DNA from: an uncultured beta proteobacterium
GTDB taxonomy: Bacteria > Pseudomonadota > Gammaproteobacteria > Burkholderiales > Burkholderiaceae_C
Length of the DNA: 14,283 bases
NCBI GenBank assembly: GCA_903958915.1
Contig: CAJBVC010000908.1
Location: forward strand, 1-14,283
Direction of reading: 5' to 3'
The stretch's first letter is position 1. Every line of letters begins with the position of its first letter. The notes under the pieces were generated by a model. The model searched no databases. It was not told the origin of the DNA and worked only from the letters and a program-made list of their open reading frames with translations. This document shows positions 1 through 10,928 of this stretch, in pieces. The position numbers were made by a program, and so were the translations under genes.

Positions 1-156
1 ATCCGGGATAGTCGAAAAAACATTCGCATTATCAAGCGCGGAAATGTTCCTATTCCAGACAAGTGCTTCGAGTACGAAAAGTCTCAGTGTGATTTAAGCA
101 AAGACACAACAAGTATTGTCGGCGATATCATTCACGACATTGGAATCATGCAGTAA
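1..156 (+). CDS. C-terminal end of a glutamate mutase epsilon subunit-like (GlmE/MutE family) protein, 5' end outside window
   Basis: Frame 1 is open from the first base to TAA at 154-156 and gives 51 residues. The run IRIIKRGNVPIPDKCFEYEK, then a TSIVGDIIHDIG stretch ending shortly before the stop, parallels the C-terminus of clostridial GlmE as I recall it (a VRYLEFGNVPF segment followed by MVIDDIFAVG). GlmE is the catalytic TIM-barrel subunit of adenosylcobalamin-dependent glutamate mutase, which interconverts glutamate and 3-methylaspartate with the B12-binding subunit GlmS. The next gene, one base downstream, belongs to the GlmL family, which supports the call independently. The catalytic part is not in the window, so the true substrate cannot be judged. 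AT-rich like the next two genes and presumably in the same operon. Confidence 0.6.
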   Translation: MRDSRKNIRIIKRGNVPIPDKCFEYEKSQCDLSKDTTSIVGDIIHDIGIMQ

Positions 157-157
157 A

Positions 158-1381
158 ATGAATCCTAGCAAATTATTAATTGACGTCGGCAGCACATATT
201 TTAAACTTTGTGCCAACGGCAAGCTTGAACAGCATTTTCGCAATTTCAACAAGAGTATTCTTGATGATTTGAATGAAAAATGCAAGCAAACCATTCAACA
301 GTTTACGTCCGAAAATATCTACATTTGCTCCTCGGCCAACGGTGGACTCAGCACCTTGATCATTGGGTTGACAAATAGTTTTTCAGTTAAATATGCTACC
401 AATATCGCGTTGAACTCTGGGATCAACATCATTGATACCATTCTGTATCAGGATATTGAAAAGGCAAGTGTACCGAGTGATTTAATTGATGTGGTCATCA
501 TTGTCGGTGGCATCAATAGCAAAAGAGATGTCTTTGGTGAGTCACTTTACCGCTACCTCTCTCAACTGAACTATTCCAGTGTTGTATACGTTGGTAACAC
601 TAAAGACTCCATTCAAGTAAAGTCAAATATTCAGCATATAACTGTTCTGCCAAACATTATTGATGATCGACTGCACATCGTAGAAGAGGATCTGAGAACT
701 TATCTCACCAATCTTTACCAGCAGGATATCGAAGGCAAAGAAGACATCAAGGATCTGTACCAGATAACCAATAACCAAATCTACTCAACTCCCTACATTG
801 TCAATCGCACTTTGCCTTTAATCGATGCTAGATTTTCTGTAGTCAACCCATTCATACTGCTGGACATTGGCGGCGCAACCACCGATATCCACTATTCAAA
901 GGATCTGGTTGTTGACAATCTGGTTACTGAGAATGAATTCGATCGCGTTGTGTTCAAGAAACTTGGCGTCTACAAGTCACGCGAATCTTTGGTGTTTGTC
1001 GCAAAAAAGAATGAGTTTGTCGGCGAACTGTTGATGCATCTTAACGTCACAGAATATATCTTTGATGAACACAGTGAAAAATCGACAAGAATTCTTATGC
1101 AGCTGGCAATTTTCTTGGTTCTGTGCAAAATGTCTCATTACCGGCCCAGCTATATCAATCTGAAACTGTTGGCGATTAACTCCATTGTGTTGACGGGTGG
1201 AGTTACAAAAGTATTGACTCAAAAAGAAGCCGAAGATATTATTTCTTTCTTTTACAAGAAGATTTTGACGTCAGCGCACCGCCCCATCACGGTCATGGAT
1301 AAGGACTATGCCATATGGACCTTGGGCTCCGGCATCCAACTTGAAGTTCAAAAGCAAGAGCAGCATGAAGGAGAACGATGA
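158..1381 (+). CDS. glmL: GlmL/MutL-family ATPase, putative B12-mutase accessory protein
   Basis: A 407-residue protein of the actin/Hsp70/sugar-kinase ATPase fold. Visible motifs are the N-terminal phosphate-1 loop LLIDVGSTYFKLC (residues 6-18), CSSANGGL (57-64, close to the CSSAAGGL of clostridial GlmL), a VVIIVGG segment, the phosphate-2 motif DIGGATTD (236-243) and a late LTGG (about 346-349) that fits the adenosine motif. In glutamate-fermenting clostridia the homologue is encoded between glmS and glmE and is thought to protect or reactivate the mutase by exchanging damaged cobalamin. Here it follows the glmE-like gene, starting one base after its stop. I chose ATG 158 over TTG 116 because the domain begins at once and the upstream frame is coding. 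The Shine-Dalgarno is poor, which suggests translational coupling. At 407 aa it is somewhat shorter than the roughly 460 aa I recall for clostridial GlmL. Family call is firm; the partner and exact role are inferred. Confidence 0.8.
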   Translation: MNPSKLLIDVGSTYFKLCANGKLEQHFRNFNKSILDDLNEKCKQTIQQFTSENIYICSSANGGLSTLIIGLTNSFSVKYATNIALNSGINIIDTILYQDIEKASVPSDLIDVVIIVGGINSKRDVFGESLYRYLSQLNYSSVVYVGNTKDSIQVKSNIQHITVLPNIIDDRLHIVEEDLRTYLTNLYQQDIEGKEDIKDLYQITNNQIYSTPYIVNRTLPLIDARFSVVNPFILLDIGGATTDIHYSKDLVVDNLVTENEFDRVVFKKLGVYKSRESLVFVAKKNEFVGELLMHLNVTEYIFDEHSEKSTRILMQLAIFLVLCKMSHYRPSYINLKLLAINSIVLTGGVTKVLTQKEAEDIISFFYKKILTSAHRPITVMDKDYAIWTLGSGIQLEVQKQEQHEGER

Positions 1382-2946
1382 TGTCTATCAATAGCGTACG
1401 CACACTGCTAGAAAACGCCGCCCTGTCGCATGGCGACAAAATTGCGATCAAGCACGATGGCGCTTCCATCAGCTACAAGGAGTTAATGCACCGGGTTAAC
1501 CAGGTTGCACAATATCTTGAGGAGTTGGGCCTGCCCGCAAATACACGCGTAGGCGTCTACTCCATGAAGAGCATTGACCTGATGATTGCCATCCTGGCAA
1601 CCTTGTCAACAAGGTATGTGCTGGTGCCGTTAACCAAACTGTTGCAAGCAGAGCAAGTTTCTTACATCATCAATGACTGCGATATCAAGGTCATGATTAC
1701 CGACGGGGTAAACAAAGATATTGTTACAGGCATTGATTTTTCAGGAAAGATTATTTGCTACGAGACACTCGATCCAAACATACCTTCCTTCGAAGAAATC
1801 AATAAATACTACAATAGACCTTACACTTGCCAAATTAATGGTCACGACAACGCCGTCATCACGTATTCGTTTGGCCTGACCGGCACACCTAAAGGTATTG
1901 TCCTGTCCCATCGCAATCTGATGGATTCCGCAAGGGTTGTATCGAACTATCTTGATTTGACAGAAGATGACGTCATCTCTGGCACATTAATCTTTAACTT
2001 GGACTACGGCCTAAACCAGCTCTTCTGCTCGCTATATAAGAAAGCCACCCTAGCGCTTCACCACTTTATTTTGCCAGAGGGGGGGTTTAACCACCTGATT
2101 GAAGACGAAGTCACTGTACTGGCAGTCATGCCTGTGCATATTTCTGAGTTATTTGGGGACGAGCTTTATCGTACGCCCACTGCAGCTCTGTTTGACAAGC
2201 TACGGATCATCACATCCTCTGGTGGAAACGTAACGGCCAAGATGGTAAAGGACTGCAAGGAAACATTCCGCAATGCCAAGTTTTATTCCATGCACGGCTT
2301 AACCGAGGCATTTCGTTCTACCTATCTCGATCCAGAACAAATTCAAATTCGACCCGATTCCATTGGCAAACCGATTCCAGATGTTGAGCTGTTTCTGATT
2401 AACGAAGATGGTAAGGCTTGCGGTCCTCGTGAAGTCGGCGAACTCATTCATCGTGGTGGATTGATCTATCGGGGTTTCTGGAATGCACCGTTGGAAACTG
2501 CCGAGCGCTTCAAGTCCATACAAATTCTGAAGAATGTCATTAATTTAGAGGGGCAGCTAATTGATGAAATCGTAGTTGCCAGTGGCGACTACGTTTACCG
2601 GGATGAGGAAGGCTATTACTATTTTGTTGGTCGCCACGACAATATGATCAAAACGCGTGGATTCCGCGTGTCACCTTACGAAATTGAATCAGTAGTACAA
2701 CGAAACATTTCACAAATTAGCCAGTGCGCAGTTTTTGGCATGCCCAATGAGGCCATTGAAGAAGAAATCGTGATGGTTTACTCCGCTCGCAGCGAAATCA
2801 GTGACAAGGAAATCCTGTTTGAACTCAAGCAGCACTTGGCATCCTACATGCTGCCAAGTCGCATTATCTTCATGAAGTCCCTCCCTTTGGTGCAATCAGA
2901 TAAAAGCAAGGTGGACAAACAGTCCTTGATTGCAGATTTAAGTTGA
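1378..2946 (+). CDS. AMP-forming acyl/aminoacyl ligase, exosortase A-associated type
   Basis: A 522-residue ANL-superfamily enzyme that should activate a carboxylic acid as the acyl-adenylate and pass it to CoA or a carrier-protein thiol. Motifs in order: P-loop A3 as SFGLTGTPKG (164-173), where most relatives have TSGSTGxPKG; A5 MHGLTEAFRSTYL (305-317); A7 SGDYVYRDEEG (402-412); A8 hinge GRHDNMIKTRGFRVSP (about 417-432); and a C-terminal SDKSKVDKQ (507-515) whose Lys511 sits where the catalytic A10 lysine belongs. The LTEAFRSTYL...RPDSIGKPIP stretch and DYGLNQ closely match the ligases annotated as exosortase A-associated. The gene overlaps the preceding stop (ATGATG at 1378-1383). AAGGAG at 1368-1373 is 4 bases from the first ATG and 7 from the second, so Met2 (1381) may be the real start. 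Substrate unknown; the mutase-like neighbours suggest an amino acid such as 3-methylaspartate. A fatty or short-chain acid is the alternative. Confidence 0.8.
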   Translation: MMSINSVRTLLENAALSHGDKIAIKHDGASISYKELMHRVNQVAQYLEELGLPANTRVGVYSMKSIDLMIAILATLSTRYVLVPLTKLLQAEQVSYIINDCDIKVMITDGVNKDIVTGIDFSGKIICYETLDPNIPSFEEINKYYNRPYTCQINGHDNAVITYSFGLTGTPKGIVLSHRNLMDSARVVSNYLDLTEDDVISGTLIFNLDYGLNQLFCSLYKKATLALHHFILPEGGFNHLIEDEVTVLAVMPVHISELFGDELYRTPTAALFDKLRIITSSGGNVTAKMVKDCKETFRNAKFYSMHGLTEAFRSTYLDPEQIQIRPDSIGKPIPDVELFLINEDGKACGPREVGELIHRGGLIYRGFWNAPLETAERFKSIQILKNVINLEGQLIDEIVVASGDYVYRDEEGYYYFVGRHDNMIKTRGFRVSPYEIESVVQRNISQISQCAVFGMPNEAIEEEIVMVYSARSEISDKEILFELKQHLASYMLPSRIIFMKSLPLVQSDKSKVDKQSLIADLS

Positions 2947-3234
2947 GTCTTTGACTTCGGCAGTTGTCATCGCAATGAGCACTCTGTCGAACTTCACGAA
3001 CGGCATCTGATTGAAGTTTGACTGAGTCGCCCTAAAGCTGCCGGTCGTGTACGACTCCCGACAGCCCGCTGGAGTCAGTAAAACTCAAGGCCATCGTTCA
3101 GCTTTGGAACCGTCCACGCACTTTCTGGATGCACATTGCCCGCGGACTCTCAGCGCATTGGTTGTATTGGCATGCCCCGGTTTATTGGGGTTTTGCCAAA
3201 AGAACTGCCGCCCGTATATAAAGAGCGTGGACGT
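2947..3234. other. Gene-free seam between the AT-rich segment and the glutamate synthase genes
   Basis: These 288 bases lie between two convergent genes. The sequence becomes GC-richer from about 3030 onward, so the compositional border falls inside the gap or at the ligase stop. A plus-strand frame of 63 codons starts at 3047, but it has no recognisable domain and overruns into gltD, so I do not call it. The segment has scattered short inverted words (for example GAGTCG near 3029 and CGACTC near 3052) but no clean integrase, transposase, tRNA or attachment repeat. It may be a decayed fragment of an older gene or insertion. The only structure I can support is the hairpin at 3169-3197. Confidence 0.6.
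3169..3197. terminator. Nested hairpin between convergent genes, possible shared terminator
   Basis: On the plus strand GGCA (3169-3172) can pair with TGCC (3194-3197), and inside it CCCC (3175-3178) with GGGG (3187-3190), with two possible G-T pairs extending the inner stem. The inner stem is followed by TTTT on the plus strand, so it fits weakly as an intrinsic terminator for the ligase operon, although 222 bases past its stop. For gltD (minus strand) the hairpin starts 37 bases after the stop, a usual distance, but no U-run follows. Low confidence. Confidence 0.33.
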
Positions 3235-4701
3235 TTAACGCGGCAGTGCGCTGCACCCCATCAGAAATTCGTCGACGGCGCGGGCGGCCTGGCGGCCCTC
3301 GCGAATCGCCCAGACAACCAGGCTTTGCCCACGGCGCATGTCACCGGCGGCAAACACCTTGTTCACATTGGTTGCGTAACCACCAGCTTCCTCGGTCGAG
3401 GCCTTGGCGTTGCCCCTTGCATCTTTGTCAACGCTGAACGCTTCGAGCACGGTCGCAACCGGATTCACGAAGCCCATGGCAAGCAGCACCAGGTCGGCCT
3501 TGAGCACCTGTTCAGAACCCGCGACTTCCACCATCTTGCCGTCTTTCCATTCGACCCTGACCGTCTAGAGACCAGTGACTTTGCCCTTTTCGCCGATGAA
3601 TTCCTTGGTGGAAATGGCAAACTCACGCGAACAGCCTTCGTCATGGCTGGAACTGGTGCGCAGCTTGATTGGCCAGTAAGGCCAGGTCATGGGGCGGTTT
3701 TCTTCCACTGGAGGTTGGGGCATCACTTCAAACTGGGTAACACTTGCGGCTCCATGGCGGTTACTGGTGCCGACGCAGTCAGAACCGGTGTCACCCCCGC
3801 CAATGACAATCACGTGCTTGCCGTCAGCGCGGAGCTGGCCCTTGAGCTTGTCGCCAGCGTTGACCTTGTTTTGTTGCGGCAAGAACTCCATGGCGAAGTG
3901 AATGCCCGCCAGATCGCGTCCTGGTACGGGAAGATCCCGCGATTGTTCGGACCCGCCCGTCAGCAGCACCGCGTCGAAATCCTTCTTCAACTGCTCTGCG
4001 GATACTGTCTCCTTGGACCAGTTGGTCACCTTGGAGTCCTTCGGCCAGTCGCCCACGAGTACGCCAGTGCGAATCGTGACACCCTCCTTCACGAGTTGCT
4101 CGACCCGGCGATCGATGTGGGATTTCTCCATCTTGAAGTCGGGAATGCCATAGCGCAGCAAGCCGCCAACCCGGTCGTTCTTCTCGAACAGGGTGACGGC
4201 ATGGCCGGCACGCGCCAATTGTTGTGCCGCGGCCAACCCGGCGGGGCCTGCGCCCACCACAGCCACGCGCTTGCCGGTCTTGTGTGCTGCTGGCTGCGGC
4301 ACTACCCAGCCCTCCGACCAGGCGCGGTCGATGATGGCGTGCTCGATCGACTTGATGCCCACGGCTTCACCGTTGACGTTCAGGGTACAGGCGGCTTCGC
4401 AGGGAGCCGGACAAATGCGCCCGGTGAACTCGGGGAAGTTGTTGGTGCTGTGCAGCGTATCGATGGCAGCCTTCCAGTCGCCGCGAAAGACCAGGTCGTT
4501 GAAATCCGGAATGATATTGTTGACCGGGCAGCCGTTGTTGCAAAACGGTGTGCCGCAATCCATGCAGCGCGCCGCCTGTTTGTTGGCCTGTGCATCGTCC
4601 AGGCCAATCACAAACTCCTTGTAATGCTTGAGCCGCTCGGCGACCGGCTTGTAGCCTTCCTCGATGCGCTCAAACTCCATGAATCCGGTAATTTTTCCCA
4701 T
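3235..4701 (-). pseudogene. gltD: Glutamate synthase (NADPH) small subunit, interrupted by an in-frame TAG
   Basis: GltD is the FAD/4Fe-4S subunit that takes electrons from NADPH and feeds the large subunit GltB in ammonia assimilation. The 488-codon frame is collinear with GltD. It has the N-terminal cluster cysteines C46, C49, C54 and C58 ([13 protein letters not shown]), the FAD dinucleotide fold [15 protein letters not shown], the NADPH fold [14 protein letters not shown], and a C-terminal [17 protein letters not shown] typical of the second half of the FAD site. Codon 379 is TAG (3565-3567): translation ends at ...KGKVTGL, and the same frame resumes as [10 protein letters not shown] and stays GltD-like to TAA at 3235. 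A single base change from CAG or AAG would explain it. The truncated product would lack the last 109 residues. Start: ATG 4701 is chosen over ATG 4704 because AAGGA then lies 6 bases upstream and MGKITGF is the usual N-terminus. Only 12 bases separate it from gltB. It could be a true pseudogene, a sequencing error, or a suppressed or read-through amber. Confidence 0.88.
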
Positions 4702-4713
4702 CATTGATCCTTT

Positions 4714-9477
<4,764 letters not shown>

Positions 9478-9493
9478 GGCGCGCTCCTGTAAA

Positions 9494-9539
9494 TGTTGCA
9501 ATGGAAGTTCCCGACCAAAGAGAATACTGCATTGCAACA
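9494..9539. promoter_or_regulatory. 10-bp inverted repeat across the gltB promoter, candidate operator
   Basis: TGTTGCAATG (9494-9503) and its exact reverse complement CATTGCAACA (9530-9539) lie 36 bp apart centre to centre. Each contains the palindrome TTGCAA. One copy is inside the spacer between the predicted -35 and -10, the other just downstream of the likely transcription start near the ribosome site. Because one arm lies upstream of the start, an RNA hairpin is unlikely, and a pair of binding sites for a dimeric regulator is the simpler reading. I do not recognise the regulator. Confidence 0.4.
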
Positions 9540-9549
9540 AAGGTGCCAA
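9521..9549 (-). promoter_or_regulatory. Predicted sigma-70 promoter of gltB-gltD
   Basis: Read on the minus strand: -35 TTGGCA (9549-9544, 5 of 6 consensus), 17-base spacer, -10 TATTCT (9526-9521, 4 of 6). A start near 9514 would give a leader of about 37 bases before the gltB ATG. Only 5 bases separate the -35 from the terminal repeat of the RAYT element, whose AT-rich end could act as an upstream element. Predicted from sequence only. Confidence 0.5.
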
Positions 9550-9554
9550 GAATA

Positions 9555-9577
9555 TTAATTGGGGTCAGATTCCAATT
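9555..9577 (+). repeat. Left 23-bp terminal inverted repeat of the RAYT element (REP-like)
   Basis: Starts TTAATTGGGG and ends ATTCCAATT. It is the exact reverse complement of 10397-10419. AATTGG (9557-9562) and CCAATT (9572-9577) can pair around a 9-base loop, so each end is itself a small hairpin, as expected for REP sequences cut by RAYT enzymes. A similar AT-rich word, AATTAGGGACAC, lies slightly inward at about 9605-9616 and may be a decayed second repeat. Confidence 0.85.
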
Positions 9578-9666
9578 TAATCATTTTTTCGGTGTGTGCA
9601 AAATAATTAGGGACACATCAAAAAGATAGCTGACCACCTACTACCGACGTGGTCTCAGGGCGTTTT

Positions 9667-10365
9667 CTACAGTTTTTCCTGGGCTGTTGGTGGACGCCCG
9701 GCGCTGACCTTCAGTAGTCGGCGGGTCGTTTGCTTTTGCAACTCTGCAACAAATTCTGCCTCCCCCAAGGCCCACCCCCGCAAAGTGGCATCTGTCAGCG
9801 ACCGTTGCTGGCCTGGGCTGATGCCCGCTTGCACCAACTCCGCGTACGCAGCTTCCCGGGCAAACGGTGTGTTGCCCAAGCTCCAGAACAGTGCATGGGG
9901 CGTGATCAGACGGTCCGTTCGCAATCCGATGTAGTGCGCGTGACTTGACCACGGGTATTCCAGCGCCTGACCCACGATCATGGCTCTCACCGGGTTGAGA
10001 TCAATGTAGACCATGCAAGCCAACAAATAGCGGTCGGTTTGCATAAGGGTCGACTTGTACCGCCCCTCCCACAAGGTACCCGTTCGTTTCTGGCCATCGT
10101 TGAAATAGCGCACATAACGCCGTCCCACCGCCTGCATCATTTGGGGCAGACCGTTGTCCGACTGTGGCGTTGCCAAAAGATGAAAGTGGTTGTCCATCAG
10201 TACGTAGCCATGCACCGCCACGTCGAAGGTCTTGGCGTTCTCAAAAAGGATGTCCAACAATCGTTCGCGATCGGCCACTGCGGCAAAGATCGGTTGCCGA
10301 TTGTTACCACGCTGAATGACGTGATGCGGATAGCCTGGCAGTGTCAGACGGGGAAGGCGGGCCAT
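9667..10365 (-). CDS. REP-associated tyrosine transposase (Y1_Tnp, IS200-like HUH enzyme)
   Basis: A 232-residue single-strand DNA nuclease/transposase of the RAYT group. The N-terminus MARLPRLTLPGYPHHVIQRGNNRQ is split here as MARLPRLTL then PGYPHHVIQRGNNRQ and is characteristic. The metal-binding HxH is H60-F-H62 (DNHFHLLATP), and the candidate catalytic tyrosines are Y84 and Y87 in RRYVRYFND, followed by a GTLWEGRYKST segment and DLNPVRA, both usual in this family. The C-terminus ends in a basic stretch with GRP. No strong Shine-Dalgarno is seen before ATG 10365, as is common for poorly expressed transposases. The frame is intact and the motifs are present, so the enzyme may be active. RAYTs typically act on their own REP sequences, and the two flanking repeats are the obvious substrates. 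Confidence 0.92.
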   Translation of the reverse strand: MARLPRLTLPGYPHHVIQRGNNRQPIFAAVADRERLLDILFENAKTFDVAVHGYVLMDNHFHLLATPQSDNGLPQMMQAVGRRYVRYFNDGQKRTGTLWEGRYKSTLMQTDRYLLACMVYIDLNPVRAMIVGQALEYPWSSHAHYIGLRTDRLITPHALFWSLGNTPFAREAAYAELVQAGISPGQQRSLTDATLRGWALGEAEFVAELQKQTTRRLLKVSAGRPPTAQEKL

Positions 10366-10396
10366 AGCGATGAGGCAACCGGAAATGCCGCATCAT

Positions 10397-10419
10397 AATT
10401 GGAATCTGACCCCAATTAA
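10397..10419 (-). repeat. Right 23-bp terminal inverted repeat of the RAYT element
   Basis: Reads AATTGGAATC...CCCCAATTAA on the plus strand, the exact reverse complement of 9555-9577. Its outer edge contains the TAA stop codon (10418-10416, minus strand) of the lipoprotein gene, so repeat and coding sequence overlap by four bases. Confidence 0.85.
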
Positions 10420-10883
10420 CGAGGTGCTCTGGTGACGCGTACTTTGTTTCCCGTGGTCACCAAAATGACTGCATCGCCAGGCATGAACGTTTCGCCACCC
10501 TTGGCCTGCACGATAGCGCGGCGTTCACCTCCTTTGAGCTGCACCAGAATCTCGAATGCCTCCTCACGTGTAGCCATGCGCTCCACGGCGTTGCCCGCGG
10601 CGGCACCCGCCACGCCAGCAAGCAACCCCAAGACCTGGCCTTCACGCCGCACGCCGCTACTGGCAAAGCCACCAATGGCACCGGCGACACCACCCACCGC
10701 AGCGCCAACACCGCTTTGGCTGCCATCAACCACGACCGGGCGCACTGTGAGCACCACGGCATCTTCCACCTTGGCCATGCGTTGGGCATCGCCCCGTTGA
10801 ATCACGTCCGGACTGCTCGTCGCGCAGCCCGCCAAAAGAACAGCCATCAAGCCCAACACTGTCGCCATCACCATTCGTTTCAT
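10416..10883 (-). CDS. SlyB/PcpC-like outer-membrane lipoprotein with glycine zipper
   Basis: A 155-residue predicted lipoprotein. The signal peptide MKRMVMATVLGLMAVLLAGC has a lipobox LLAG-C with the lipidated Cys20. After a linker come two glycine-zipper segments (GVGAAVGGVAGAIGG and GLLAGVAGAAAGNAVE) of the 17-kDa surface antigen type, then a C-terminal domain rich in beta-forming residues (EILVQLKGGERRAIVQ, GDAVILVTTGNKVRVT). Relatives sit in the outer membrane, and SlyB of enterobacteria is linked to envelope stress and Mg limitation; a specific role here cannot be read from the sequence. ATG 10883 is chosen over 10898 because AGGAGG lies 5 bases upstream. The stop codon falls in the RAYT repeat, and the protein ends right after RVTRAPR. 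As I recall them, related proteins often carry a few more residues, so the tail may have been trimmed by the element. Confidence 0.85.
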   Translation of the reverse strand: MKRMVMATVLGLMAVLLAGCATSSPDVIQRGDAQRMAKVEDAVVLTVRPVVVDGSQSGVGAAVGGVAGAIGGFASSGVRREGQVLGLLAGVAGAAAGNAVERMATREEAFEILVQLKGGERRAIVQAKGGETFMPGDAVILVTTGNKVRVTRAPR

Positions 10884-10928
10884 CACAACCTCCTGCATTA
10901 ACGATTAACCAAACTTCACCTGAGTCGC

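Larger units (their letters stand above)
9555..10419 (-). mobile_element. RAYT element: REP-associated transposase gene flanked by inverted repeats
   Basis: An 865-bp unit bounded by perfect 23-bp inverted repeats, carrying one transposase gene on the minus strand. It sits between the lipoprotein gene and the gltB promoter. The layout (single Y1 transposase gene between two inverted, hairpin-forming repeats) is that of a RAYT locus rather than a classical insertion sequence with target duplication, and no flanking direct repeat is obvious. The exact inserted boundaries are inferred from the repeats and could extend slightly further. Confidence 0.75.

Noticed and set aside
116..157. TTG start that would extend the GlmL-like protein by 14 residues
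   Set aside because: It would overlap the coding end of the upstream GlmE-like gene, and the ATPase domain starts right after ATG 158.
1..2946. A complete exosortase or polyketide system
   Set aside because: Only the ligase hints at it; no exosortase, carrier protein or decarboxylase is in the window.
3047..3238. 63-codon plus-strand frame in the gap after the ligase
   Set aside because: No ribosome site, no domain, and it runs into the antisense of gltD.
3235..3534. Separate 99-codon gene starting at ATG 3534 downstream of the gltD stop
   Set aside because: It is the in-frame remainder of gltD, with no ribosome site, and matches the GltD C-terminus.
3136..4707. Long plus-strand open frame of 523 codons opposite gltD
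   Set aside because: It is the antisense of gltD; the minus strand carries clear GltD motifs and this frame has no recognisable domain.
9478..9549. Upstream ATG that would add 24 residues to GltB
   Set aside because: It runs across the predicted promoter and lacks the good ribosome site present at ATG 9477.
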